55,779 bases of DNA from SFFI01 sp964398655. Lineage in GTDB: Bacteria > Bacillota > Clostridia > Saccharofermentanales > DTU023. The stretch is from positions 1 through 55,779 of the forward strand of contig CAYNNG010000010.1 in NCBI GenBank assembly GCA_964398655.1, in the 5' to 3' direction. The notes under the pieces were generated by a model. It was given only the letters and a program-made list of their open reading frames with translations. It made no database searches and was not told the origin of the DNA. Positions 9,272 through 16,883 of this stretch are shown one piece after another. Made by a program: the position numbers and the translations under genes. Each line of letters starts with the position of its first letter. Position 1 is the stretch's first letter.

Positions 9272-11210
9272 TGCTTTCTCCTGCATCTGTATCTGAAAAA
9301 TCAAAAACTTCTTTCATATGTGTTTCTTTTTGCATGACATCGGAGGCGTACTGAATGCCTAAGCTGAAAACCGATCCCTCGCCCTTGCTCGACCGTACAG
9401 AAACCGTCATCTTAAGCTGTTCAGCCAAGGCTTTAGCAATGGACAGGCCCAGACCTGTACCAGCCTCATTGTGGGCCTTATCGGCCTTGTAAAAACGTTC
9501 AAAGACGAATGGGATATCTTCTGCGGCAATACCTGCGCCGTTATCCTCAATTTCTAAGAACATTTCCTTAGGGGTAGGTCTCGCTCTCAAGATAATTAAG
9601 CCGCCTTCCGGGGTGAATTTTAAGGCATTATCTAAGTAAGTAAGCAAGATCTGTTCAATGCGGTCTTCATTGCCCCAAATCATGGCCAGATCTTGGTCCA
9701 GACCATCTACCTCAAAATTGATCCCTTTTTCTTGGGTCATTAACTGCATTTGGGGAGCCAAGTTGTCTAAGAAGAGTTTGAGGTTTATAGGTCCTTGCTC
9801 AATATAGTTGGTTCCCGACTGGAGGCGAGACAATTCCAGCATATCGTCAATCAAGCGGGACAAGCGCAGGGTTTCGTGGAGAATAATTTCGTAGTAGCGC
9901 TGCCTGTCTTCCTCGCTTTTGACCATGCCATCGCGTAAGGGCTCAATCAAAGCCCGCATAGCGGTTATGGGTGTGCGCAATTCATGTGAGACGTTAGCGA
10001 TATAGTCCCTCCGGGTCTGTTCCAGCCTGGTACTTTTAGTTACATCGCGGAAGAGTCCAACCGCGGCCGAAACATTGTGATTGTGGTCAAAGATGGGGTT
10101 GATAGAGGCTTGGATGATTTTTTTGTCATCCCCCAATTTGATGTGCTCACTGACCGCTTGGCCTTGTTCCAAGCATAGCTGGAAAAGAGGCTCTAAGCCG
10201 GTTGAGACTACGAGTTCGTGGACACTATAAAAATCTTTGTTCCTTTGGAAGAGCTCCCAGATAACCTCGTTGGTTTGAGTGATATTGCCGGAACTATCGA
10301 CCGCTATAATACCTTCGCTTATCCCATCAATAATTTCTTTAAGCTGGTTGCGTTCCAGGTTCAAGGCCGCCAAAGAGTGGCTCAAGCTTTCGCTCATGTG
10401 ATTGATGGATTTTGCCAAGTCCGAAATCTCGTCACGTTTGTCCGGATTGTAATCCACATTCTGCGTAAAGTCCCCTTCGGTGATAGACATGGCTACTTTA
10501 CGTATGTTGTGTAATGGCTGGATCAGGCGGCGGGTCATATAGAAAGCGGGTATTAGGAGAAGCAGGCCACAGCCCACAGAGGCCAGAAAGAGGGAGAGGT
10601 TGAGACTGGAAATGGAGAGATTAAATTCTGCCAAGGGCTGGATCATGATAACCGTGCCCAAGGGCTTACGGCTGAGCTGACTAAAATATTGGGAATAAAT
10701 AGGGACCAGGACAAAGAGGTATTCCTCATTAGTAGATTTAAGCAGGATGGTGCCATGCTTGCCTTGGAGAAACTCCTGCAGCTTGGGATCAGGCTCTTCC
10801 GTGTCCACCTGCTGGCTAATTTCATCCGCGGGGAAGGAGTCCAGATATTCCTGATTTAAGTAAAGTGCCTGCTGGAGGATGTTATCTTTGACTTCTTGGG
10901 TGAGCTTATCGGGCAGGGGAGTTGCCAGGGTGCGGCCATCCGCAAAGTTAATCATGGTCCAGACATTAAAGAAATTGTAAGAGATATTTACCATGTTCTC
11001 GACCAGGGCATCTTCCTTGAGGAAGTAAGGGCCTGCCTGTTCAGCGATCCACCGGGCTTGAGGGAAGAGGTCCTTGGACCGATTGGCCACAAGGAGCGGC
11101 CGGGAAAACATGGTAAAAAGGGCATTGGTGGCCAAAGCCCAGACAATGAGCGACAAGATCAGGATGCTGATGATCCTGCGAAAAAATAGGCTGTCGGAGA
11201 ACTTAAACAT
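9264..11210 (-). CDS. Sensor histidine kinase (PhoR/WalK type)
   Basis: Membrane histidine kinase partner of the response regulator upstream. Order along 648 residues: first membrane span about 11-33, extracytoplasmic sensor region of about 165 residues, second span about 205-227, HAMP (about 228-280), PAS domain (about 290-390), HisKA with NVSHELRTP (phospho-His near 409), and a complete HATPase domain with N box (LDNALKF), DNGAGI, FERFYKAD and GTGLGLSI. The architecture matches PhoR/WalK kinases. Start at 11210 is preceded by GAGGT at a rather long spacing of about 12 nt. The ligand is unknown; I see no YycH/YycI or Pst genes nearby, so neither WalK nor PhoR is assigned. Confidence 0.92.
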   Translation of the reverse strand: MFKFSDSLFFRRIISILILSLIVWALATNALFTMFSRPLLVANRSKDLFPQARWIAEQAGPYFLKEDALVENMVNISYNFFNVWTMINFADGRTLATPLPDKLTQEVKDNILQQALYLNQEYLDSFPADEISQQVDTEEPDPKLQEFLQGKHGTILLKSTNEEYLFVLVPIYSQYFSQLSRKPLGTVIMIQPLAEFNLSISSLNLSLFLASVGCGLLLLIPAFYMTRRLIQPLHNIRKVAMSITEGDFTQNVDYNPDKRDEISDLAKSINHMSESLSHSLAALNLERNQLKEIIDGISEGIIAVDSSGNITQTNEVIWELFQRNKDFYSVHELVVSTGLEPLFQLCLEQGQAVSEHIKLGDDKKIIQASINPIFDHNHNVSAAVGLFRDVTKSTRLEQTRRDYIANVSHELRTPITAMRALIEPLRDGMVKSEEDRQRYYEIILHETLRLSRLIDDMLELSRLQSGTNYIEQGPINLKLFLDNLAPQMQLMTQEKGINFEVDGLDQDLAMIWGNEDRIEQILLTYLDNALKFTPEGGLIILRARPTPKEMFLEIEDNGAGIAAEDIPFVFERFYKADKAHNEAGTGLGLSIAKALAEQLKMTVSVRSSKGEGSVFSLGIQYASDVMQKETHMKEVFDFSDTDAGESND

Positions 11211-11230
11211 GCCCGGGTATTTACCTCATC

Positions 11231-11932
11231 TTAGGCTTTAGGGCCTGGATCAAATTTATAGCCTACGCCATAGACGGTTAGCAGGGAATAGCTGTGGTCG
11301 TCACAATTGATTTTTTGCCTGATGCGCTTAATATGCGTATCAACCGTACGGGTATCACCAAAGTAGTCATACCCCCAGACTCGGGACAAAATAGTCTCGC
11401 GGTCAAACACCTGACCGGGATTTGAAGCTAGGAGATAGAGGATCTCCACCTCCTTAGGGGTGAAAGCTACTGGCTTGTTATCTACTAAAACCTGATAGTT
11501 GCCCAAATTAATCTCCAGACCATCATAGCGGACTAGGTTGCGGTCTTCTTCATTTTCTGAAGCATTAAGCCGGCGGAAAACCGCCTTGATCCGAGCAATA
11601 ACTTCGCGAGGGCTAAAGGGTTTTACGATATAATCATCTGCGCCCAGCTCCAAGCCTAAGATGCGGTCAATTTCTTCCCCCTTGGCTGTGAGCATGATAA
11701 TGGGTACCTTGCTTTCGCGTCTAACCTCCTTGCAGACATCTATGCCGGATTTCTTAGGCATCATGATATCTAAGATGATTAAGTCTACGTTTTGGTTATG
11801 GAAAGCTTCTAGGGCTTCTTCGCCATCGTAAGTGGAAATGTAATCGAAATTTTCTTCTTTTAAATACAATCCTAACGATTCATGTACCACCCGTTCATCG
11901 TCTGCAATTAAAATTAAAGGCTTTGAATTCAT
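11231..11932 (-). CDS. OmpR/PhoB-family response regulator
   Basis: DNA-binding transcription regulator of a two-component system. The receiver domain (1-120) has the acidic pair Asp11-Asp12, phospho-acceptor Asp55, Thr82 and Lys104; the C-terminal winged helix (about 135-230) contains GYDYFGDTRTVDTHIKRIR. At 233 aa it is a standard length. GAGGTCAAC directly before the ATG supports the start. The kinase gene follows after 20 nt. Confidence 0.93.
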   Translation of the reverse strand: MNSKPLILIADDERVVHESLGLYLKEENFDYISTYDGEEALEAFHNQNVDLIILDIMMPKKSGIDVCKEVRRESKVPIIMLTAKGEEIDRILGLELGADDYIVKPFSPREVIARIKAVFRRLNASENEEDRNLVRYDGLEINLGNYQVLVDNKPVAFTPKEVEILYLLASNPGQVFDRETILSRVWGYDYFGDTRTVDTHIKRIRQKINCDDHSYSLLTVYGVGYKFDPGPKA

Positions 11933-11990
11933 GTTGACCTCATTTCTAGCTTAACCCATCAAGTTAGGGATAAATTATCTCCTCTGGAAA

Positions 11991-12019
11991 ATTATATAAC
12001 ATGGCCGCTAGGATTGCAG
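11991..12019 (-). promoter_or_regulatory. promoter of the two-component operon
   Basis: On the minus strand a TATAAT (11991-11996) lies 17 nt downstream of a weak -35, CTGCAA (12014-12019). It would start the regulator mRNA about 50 nt before the ATG. Confidence 0.5.
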
Positions 12020-12061
12020 GCCGCCGAGATGCTATGCTACAAAGTAAGAGAAGGAGTCATT

Positions 12062-12826
12062 ATGCCTATTATTGAAACCTATACAGCTGACTTTGCCCCC
12101 CAGTATCCTGTACCAATCCTGTATGAGGATAACCATCTCTTGTTTGCCCTTAAGGCTCCGGGACTCTTGGCTCAGGAGGACCATTCCGGCAAACCTGACA
12201 TCTTAAATATCTTAAAGGCTTATCTGGTAGAGAAGTACCATAAGCCAGGTAAAGCCTGGCTGGGTTTGGTTCACAGGTTAGACCAGCCTGTGGGCGGCGT
12301 GATGGTATTTGCCAAGACGTCCAAAGCGGCCTCCCGGCTTTCAGACCTGATTCGCCGACAAGAGCTGGAAAAGACTTACCAGGCAGTAGTCCGTGGTCAG
12401 GTTGAGCCTCAAACTGACCACTGGCAAGACCATATCTCCAAAGAACCTGTAGGAGGCCGCTATGTTAAAGATCCCTCAGGTCGTCCTTGCAGTTTAAGCT
12501 ACCAACGCCTTGCCTGTCAGGACTTGCCAGAAGCAGGCCCGCTAAGCTTGCTGGAAATCCAGCTGCACACCGGACGCCCCCATCAGATCAGGGTGCAATG
12601 TTCCTCCAGAGCTTGGCCGCTCGCGGGTGACCGTCGTTATGGCCTGCATGATCAGTTTGACTGCAGCTTAGAGTCTCCGGCCCTCTTTGCCTCGGGCTTG
12701 GCCTTTAGCCATCCTGTACGTCAAGAGCGGATAGAAGTGTGGGCCCCCATACCCCAGACTCCTCCGTGGACCTATTTCCCTTCAGAGTTATTTACTTCAA
12801 GGGATAACTCTGACCATCTTGCTTAA
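12062..12826 (+). CDS. RluA-family pseudouridine synthase
   Basis: Converts uridine to pseudouridine in rRNA or tRNA. The 254-residue product lacks an S4 domain and starts essentially at the catalytic domain; the family motif HRLD (71-74, Asp74 catalytic) and the later HQIRVQ motif are present. I use ATG 12062, which has AAGGAG five nt upstream, instead of the ATG at 12014. The 3' end overlaps the convergent beta-helix gene by 35 bp. Its RNA target cannot be told from sequence. Confidence 0.9.
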   Translation: MPIIETYTADFAPQYPVPILYEDNHLLFALKAPGLLAQEDHSGKPDILNILKAYLVEKYHKPGKAWLGLVHRLDQPVGGVMVFAKTSKAASRLSDLIRRQELEKTYQAVVRGQVEPQTDHWQDHISKEPVGGRYVKDPSGRPCSLSYQRLACQDLPEAGPLSLLEIQLHTGRPHQIRVQCSSRAWPLAGDRRYGLHDQFDCSLESPALFASGLAFSHPVRQERIEVWAPIPQTPPWTYFPSELFTSRDNSDHLA

Positions 12827-13466
12827 AAATATGCTGGGCAGGCAAAAACCCTCTGAACATAGAGACGGGATAGACACGGGACCGAGGCCCTATCATGCTG
12901 CCGGGGTTCAAAACCGCATTGCAGCCAATTTCCGCGTAGTCGCCAATAATTGCCCCAAACTTCTTGAGCCCGGTCGCAACTTTTTCTGCCCCTACCTGAA
13001 CCGTAACTAAGGAATGGTCGGACTTGAGGTTAGAGGTGATAGCGCCTGCTCCTAAATGCGCGTGCCCGCCCAGGATTGAGTCGCCGCAATAGTTAAAATG
13101 GGCCAGGGTGGCTCCTGGTAAGAGCAGGGCATTTTTGATTTCTACCGAAAAACCTACAGAGGCTCCAGCCTCGATGAGGGCTGTGGCTCGAATAAATACA
13201 TTAGGCCTCAGCTCCACTCCAGGACCAATGATCGTTGGCCCCTGCAGGACACAAGAGGGGGCGATCGCCGCAGTTTTATGCACATAAACTGCGGCGCCTT
13301 CAGGCCCTGTGACCGCGTAATCTTCAGGATTAAGCTGACTTTGGAGCTTCAAAATGAAAGCCTTGAGTTCGGGTATAGCCTCCCACACTTGCTCACGGTC
13401 AGCCAGCAAGCTTTTCGCCCAGGCCCCTTCCAAATCAAAATAATATGCAGCACTTGAGTCAAACAT
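12792..13466 (-). CDS. Left-handed beta-helix (hexapeptide) protein, GlmU C-domain-like
   Basis: The 224-residue protein is made of hexapeptide repeats (for example IIGPGVEL, LIEAGASVG, LGGHAHLGAG, IGDYAEIG, IGPRSRV), forming a left-handed beta-helix like the acetyltransferase half of GlmU or sugar nucleotidyltransferases. There is no nucleotidyltransferase domain. Homologues of this size in Clostridia are often labelled UDP-GlcNAc pyrophosphorylase, which this protein cannot be alone. Start at ATG 13466 has AGGAGG 8 nt upstream; a TTG immediately before it is an alternative. It follows metQ in the same direction 92 nt away. Acyl donor and substrate unknown. Confidence 0.75.
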   Translation of the reverse strand: MFDSSAAYYFDLEGAWAKSLLADREQVWEAIPELKAFILKLQSQLNPEDYAVTGPEGAAVYVHKTAAIAPSCVLQGPTIIGPGVELRPNVFIRATALIEAGASVGFSVEIKNALLLPGATLAHFNYCGDSILGGHAHLGAGAITSNLKSDHSLVTVQVGAEKVATGLKKFGAIIGDYAEIGCNAVLNPGSMIGPRSRVYPVSMFRGFLPAQHIFKQDGQSYPLK

Positions 13467-13557
13467 CAAATTGTCCTCCTAAATTGGACCCACCAGAATT
13501 TTTAAGGGCCTTATTAAGTTTAATTTTCTGACTCCTGACTGGCAAGCAGGACGCGGC

Positions 13558-14457
13558 CTACTTGTTAGCATCAACTGCCAGCACAGCGCCTTGATATTTT
13601 TCCGCGATCACCTCTCTCACTTTTGAACTTTGCAGCGCTTCATAAAGCTTTAAAAGATTAGGATCTTGGGCAAGATCGTCCCGGGTAACCAGCACGTTGG
13701 CATAGGTTTTGGCAGCAAGTGAGTCTTGATCTTCCACTGCCAGAGCATCTTTTGAGACAGAAAGTCCCGCTTCTAGGGCATAGTTGCCATTGATCACGGC
13801 GTAGTCTAAATCGTCTAAACTGCGCGGCAGCTGAGCGGCTGCTAATTCTGCAAATTTTATGTGGTGGGGGTTGTCTAGAATATCTAAGATTGTCAACTCC
13901 AGGCTAGCCTTATCTTCCGGCAGGCTGATCCAACCTAGATCTTGGAGCAATAGCAGAGCTCGGGCCTGATTGGACACATCATTTGGCAGTCCTATGCTTG
14001 CGCCATCTTGTAAGGCGTCAAGACTTTTTAATTTTCCAGGATAGAGGGCAAAGGGTTCATAATGTACAGGACCTAGAGCGATCAGATTGGTCTGATTTTC
14101 CGCGTTGAATTGCTCAAGATAGGGCTGATGCTGGAAGTAGTTAGCATCCACATCACCATCTTGTGTAGCAATATTGGGAAGGACGTAATCTGTAAACTCG
14201 CGAATTTCCAGGTCAATACCTTCCTGTTTTAATTGATCCTGGACGAGTTCTAGGATTTCAGCGTGGGGTTGAGGGGAGGCGGCTACACAGATTTTTGTGA
14301 GAGAGCCGTCTGCATTCTCACTTGATTCAGAGCTGCTGAGGCCAGTTTTAATGTCCTGGTTAACTGAACTTTCTCCGCTGGCAGGTGAGCAGGCGGCCAG
14401 CGTGCAGAGGATTAGGCAAAGACTGAGGATGCTGAGCAGGTTAAAGCTTTTTTTCAT
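13558..14457 (-). CDS. metQ: Methionine ABC transporter substrate-binding lipoprotein MetQ
   Basis: NlpA-family methionine-binding lipoprotein. The 299-residue precursor has a lipoprotein signal peptide with lipobox LAAC (lipid-modified Cys23), a Ser/Glu-rich linker, and the NlpA core with conserved ANYFQHQPYL and GLPNDVSNQARALLLLQDLG. Upstream metI and metN complete the transporter. Ends two codons after VDANK; metQ is the last clear gene of the operon. Confidence 0.93.
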   Translation of the reverse strand: MKKSFNLLSILSLCLILCTLAACSPASGESSVNQDIKTGLSSSESSENADGSLTKICVAASPQPHAEILELVQDQLKQEGIDLEIREFTDYVLPNIATQDGDVDANYFQHQPYLEQFNAENQTNLIALGPVHYEPFALYPGKLKSLDALQDGASIGLPNDVSNQARALLLLQDLGWISLPEDKASLELTILDILDNPHHIKFAELAAAQLPRSLDDLDYAVINGNYALEAGLSVSKDALAVEDQDSLAAKTYANVLVTRDDLAQDPNLLKLYEALQSSKVREVIAEKYQGAVLAVDANK

Positions 14458-14492
14458 GATTATTTTCTCCGATCTTCTTATTTGTTTTACTT

Positions 14493-15149
14493 TTAATGCT
14501 TAGTAATTATTTTGAGCAAGAGGTTACCGAGGCCCTCAACTAGCTGTACTAGGGTCACAATGAGGATTACGGTCCAGGTCATGACTTCTGTGTTATAGCG
14601 GTTATAGCCGTAATTGATGGCAATTGCGCCCAATCCGCCACCACCGATAAAGCCTGCCATAGCTGAGTAAGAAATGATGTTAACCGCAGTAATGATAGAA
14701 CCTGACAGAATGGAGGGTTTAGCTTCGGACAAGAGGACACCCCAGAGTATTTGCTGCCGGGATGCTCCCATGGAGCGCGCGGCATCAATAACCCCGGTAG
14801 GAACTTCCCGGAGGCTAGATTCCACGAGCCGCCCTACAAAGGGGGCTGTGGAGAAGGTAAGGGGAATGATGGCGGCTGTAGGGCCAATGCTGGTGCCCAC
14901 TATTGCCCTAGTTAGAGGGATTAGGTAAACCATTAAAATAAGAAAGGGAACCGAACGCAAGATATTTACAACTAGGCTCAGAAATTTGTAGACCAGGGGC
15001 TGGGGTGCGAGGCCATGGGCTGAGCGATTATAAAGTATGATCCCCAAAGGAAGTCCTAAAGCATAGGCAAAGAAAGCAGTGGCCAAGAGCATGTACAGGC
15101 TTTCAAGTAAGCCTTGGGTGAGTAATTGTTGAATTTGGGCAAATGGCAT
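14493..15149 (-). CDS. metI: Methionine ABC transporter permease MetI
   Basis: Membrane permease of the methionine importer, 218 aa with about five membrane spans. The cytoplasmic coupling helix region EVPTGVIDAARSMGASRQQI carries the EAA-loop pattern that contacts MetN. AAGGAG lies 6-7 nt before the ATG at 15149. Gaps to metN (13 bp) and metQ (35 bp) indicate one operon. Confidence 0.93.
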   Translation of the reverse strand: MPFAQIQQLLTQGLLESLYMLLATAFFAYALGLPLGIILYNRSAHGLAPQPLVYKFLSLVVNILRSVPFLILMVYLIPLTRAIVGTSIGPTAAIIPLTFSTAPFVGRLVESSLREVPTGVIDAARSMGASRQQILWGVLLSEAKPSILSGSIITAVNIISYSAMAGFIGGGGLGAIAINYGYNRYNTEVMTWTVILIVTLVQLVEGLGNLLLKIITKH

Positions 15150-15162
15150 AGGCTTCTCCTTC

Positions 15163-15975
15163 CTAGTGTGAACGCCTAGCCAGAGCAGGTGTGGCTAAAA
15201 AGGATTTTGCTACGGCAGATTGGGGATCATTAAAGATTGTCTGAACTTCTCCTACTTCGACAATGCGGCCATTTTCCATGAGGGCCACTCGGTCACAGAT
15301 GCGGGTAACCACCTCCATCTGGTGGGTAATAAGCAGAATACTGAGGCCTAACTGATCTCTGAGATCCGTTAATAATTGGAGGATCTCCTCCGTAGAGCTA
15401 GGGTCAAGAGCGGAAGTGGCCTCGTCAGAGAGTAAAAGTTCGGTCTGGTTGGCCAAAGCCCGCGCGATGGCAACTCTTTGTCTTTGACCGCCGGAAAGTG
15501 AGCCTGGCCTAGCCTTGATTTTGTCTTTTAATCCAACAAGTTCAAGTAAATAATGGGCTCTTCCTTGAGCAGCCTTTCGGCTCATACCTGCCAAGCGCAG
15601 GGGATAGATGACATTGTCTTCCACGGATCTTTGCCCGAAGAGGTTGAAGTCTTGAAAAATCATGGCTATCTCACGACGCTGGAGCTTAAGTTCCTGGGGA
15701 GACATCACACAAAGATCTTGGCCTTTGAAGATCACCTGACCTTGGTCCGGTGTTTCTAACAGGTTAGCCATACGCAGAAGGGTGGATTTACCGGCACCAG
15801 AAAAACCAATGATCCCGAGGATTTCGCCAGGATAAAGCTCCAGACTAACTTGGTCTACCGCAGAGAGTTTGGTTTTCTGCCCAGCTAACTTAAAACTCTT
15901 GCTTACCTGCTGCAAACTCAGCAGGGGACGCTGACCTTCGTAGGTCGACTTTAGCTTATTTTGTTGCTTGCTCAT
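15163..15975 (-). CDS. metN: Methionine ABC transporter ATPase MetN, without NIL domain
   Basis: ATP-binding subunit of the importer. Walker A is GFSGAGKS, the signature is LSGGQRQRVAIARAL and Walker B is LLLSDEATSALD, all intact. At 270 aa it ends shortly after the ATPase domain and so lacks the C-terminal NIL/ACT-like domain (about 90 residues) that in Escherichia coli MetN binds methionine and inhibits transport. I use ATG 15975, which has AAGGAG 6 nt upstream; the in-frame GTG at 15990 lies over that site. Expression is probably controlled by the leader at 16026-16190. Confidence 0.93.
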   Translation of the reverse strand: MSKQQNKLKSTYEGQRPLLSLQQVSKSFKLAGQKTKLSAVDQVSLELYPGEILGIIGFSGAGKSTLLRMANLLETPDQGQVIFKGQDLCVMSPQELKLQRREIAMIFQDFNLFGQRSVEDNVIYPLRLAGMSRKAAQGRAHYLLELVGLKDKIKARPGSLSGGQRQRVAIARALANQTELLLSDEATSALDPSSTEEILQLLTDLRDQLGLSILLITHQMEVVTRICDRVALMENGRIVEVGEVQTIFNDPQSAVAKSFLATPALARRSH

Positions 15976-16020
15976 AAAAATCTCCTTCACATTTCTAGCT
16001 CAAAATCTCTAAAATTCGTA

Positions 16021-16051
16021 AAAAAAAGGGTGCCCCCGTGGGGACACCCTT
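16021..16051 (-). terminator. intrinsic terminator in the metN leader
   Basis: On the minus strand AAGGGTGTCCCC (16051-16040) pairs with GGGGGCACCCTT (16037-16026) and is followed directly by a T-run. It lies about 50 nt upstream of the metN start, so it must be conditional. Confidence 0.85.
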
Positions 16052-16190
16052 GTAAAAAGCCTTGCTTACAGCTCAAAGCCACCCGAAGGTCACCCTCCCC
16101 GGGCTAATCTGGAGTGGCACATCATCATGCTATTGAGCTGAAGTTGTAACTTTAACATTATTGCCTTTCTGCTCTCACTAGGAGATCACA
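16026..16190 (-). promoter_or_regulatory. structured metNIQ leader with attenuator (unidentified riboswitch-like element)
   Basis: The minus-strand transcript from about 16190 contains a domain closed by an 8-bp helix, CAGCTCAA (5' arm, 16140-16133) with TTGAGCTG (16076-16069). Inside, GCCACTC can pair with GGGTGGC, and GGAGG-GTGA-CCTTC forms a hairpin with a GNRA-type loop. It is followed by an intrinsic terminator (16051-16026). A GGGGA in the domain could pair with TCCCC of the terminator's 5' arm, giving an antiterminator. It lacks the SAM-I core (GAGGGA, GCAACC) and the T-box motif, so I cannot assign it to a known class, though a methionine- or SAM-sensing role is the natural guess. Confidence 0.6.
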
Positions 16191-16195
16191 AATTT

Positions 16196-16224
16196 TCTAT
16201 ATCTTAGGTACAAATTCCTCACAA
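16196..16224 (-). promoter_or_regulatory. promoter of metNIQ
   Basis: Minus-strand TTGTGA (16219-16224) and TATAGA (16196-16201) with exactly 17 nt between them predict a start near 16190, giving a leader of about 215 nt before metN. Confidence 0.6.
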
Positions 16225-16361
16225 AACAAGGCGAAGAAGGATAATTGTGAAGTTGAGCAAAGGCTAATCTGCTTAACCGCCCCCACTATGTGAAATAAGT
16301 AGAGGACGGAAGGGAAAGTATAGCGGTGAAAAGGATCATGCAGGTAAAGCAGCAGAAAACG
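16225..16361. other. intergenic, nothing recognised
   Basis: Between the metN promoter and the terminator of the tRNA cluster. No open frame with a ribosome site and no further hairpin of note. Confidence 0.4.
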
Positions 16362-16401
16362 AAAGGTGGTGTTTAAACCAGGGTTTGAAACACCACCTTT
16401 T
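16362..16401 (-). terminator. terminator of the tRNA cluster
   Basis: A 13-bp perfect inverted repeat, AAAGGTGGTGTTT (16362-16374) with AAACACCACCTTT (16389-16401), lies 3 nt after the CCA end of tRNA-Pro and is followed on the minus strand by CGTTTTC. Confidence 0.8.
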
Positions 16402-16403
16402 AT

Positions 16404-16478
16404 GGTCGAGGTGACAGGACTTGAACCTGCGACATCCTGCTCCCAAAGCAGGCGCGCTACCACCTGCGCTACACCTCG
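16404..16478 (-). tRNA. tRNA-Pro (TGG)
   Basis: Acceptor arms CGAGGTG and CACCTCG pair over 7 bp, the T arm holds GGTTCAAGTCC, and the anticodon loop TTTGGGA gives anticodon TGG. CCA is encoded (16404-16406). Last gene of the three-tRNA cluster. Confidence 0.95.
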
Positions 16479-16526
16479 ATACAGCATGTAATCATAGCGG
16501 ACGGGCAACCAGCTTGTCAATAAAGT

Positions 16527-16555
16527 AGGGGCTGTCTCGTGAGGAGACAGCCCCT
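16527..16555 (-). repeat. hairpin between tRNA-Tyr and tRNA-Pro
   Basis: GGGGCTGTCTC and GAGACAGCCCC form an 11-bp stem with a short loop. The downstream minus-strand sequence is only weakly T-rich (TACTTTATT), so it may be a partial terminator or a processing hairpin. Confidence 0.6.
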
Positions 16556-16560
16556 TAAAC

Positions 16561-16645
<85 letters not shown>

Positions 16646-16666
16646 CTGTGCCATATTAACTTGTGT

Positions 16667-16743
16667 TGGTGGGCCATCAGGGACTTGAACCCCGGACCGA
16701 CCGGTTATGAGCCGGCTGCTCTAACCAACTGAGCTAATGGCCC
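16667..16743 (-). tRNA. tRNA with CAT anticodon (Met elongator or Ile2)
   Basis: Acceptor GGGCCAT/ATGGCCC, anticodon loop CTCATAA and encoded CCA are clear. The GGCTCATAACCGG anticodon arm also resembles the Ile2 tRNA whose C34 is changed to lysidine, so elongator Met and Ile2 cannot be separated by eye. It is not the initiator: it has a paired first position and lacks the GGG/CCC anticodon stem. Confidence 0.93.
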
Positions 16744-16777
16744 ATGACTTGTGTCGTTTCTCTGAGCGACGAAAGCA

Positions 16778-16805
16778 AGTATACCATAAAAACAGCTGAT
16801 GTCAA
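16778..16805 (-). promoter_or_regulatory. promoter of the tRNA cluster
   Basis: Minus-strand consensus TTGACA (16800-16805), 16-nt spacer and TATACT (16778-16783) with an extended TGG just before it. A strong promoter, about 35 nt upstream of the first tRNA. Confidence 0.85.
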
Positions 16806-16834
16806 ATCCCTAAAATAATTTGTATTTCAGAAAG

Positions 16835-16872
16835 AAAAAAGCCAGGCTCTCTGCGCTGGGTAAGAGCCTGGC
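16835..16872 (-). terminator. terminator after the CofE-like gene
   Basis: GCCAGGCTCT and AGAGCCTGGC are perfect 10-bp arms, followed on the minus strand by TTTTTTCTTT. It ends the transcript just before the tRNA promoter. Confidence 0.9.
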
Positions 16873-16883
16873 CAGCCTCTAAG

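Noticed and set aside
16026..16190. SAM-I riboswitch or Met T-box before metN
   Set aside because: The leader lacks the SAM-I GAGGGA and GCAACC elements and has no AGGGTGGNACCGCG T-box; the partial GTGCCACTCC resemblance is not enough.
16667..16743. Initiator tRNA-fMet
   Set aside because: The acceptor's first pair is matched and the anticodon stem lacks the three G-C pairs of initiators.
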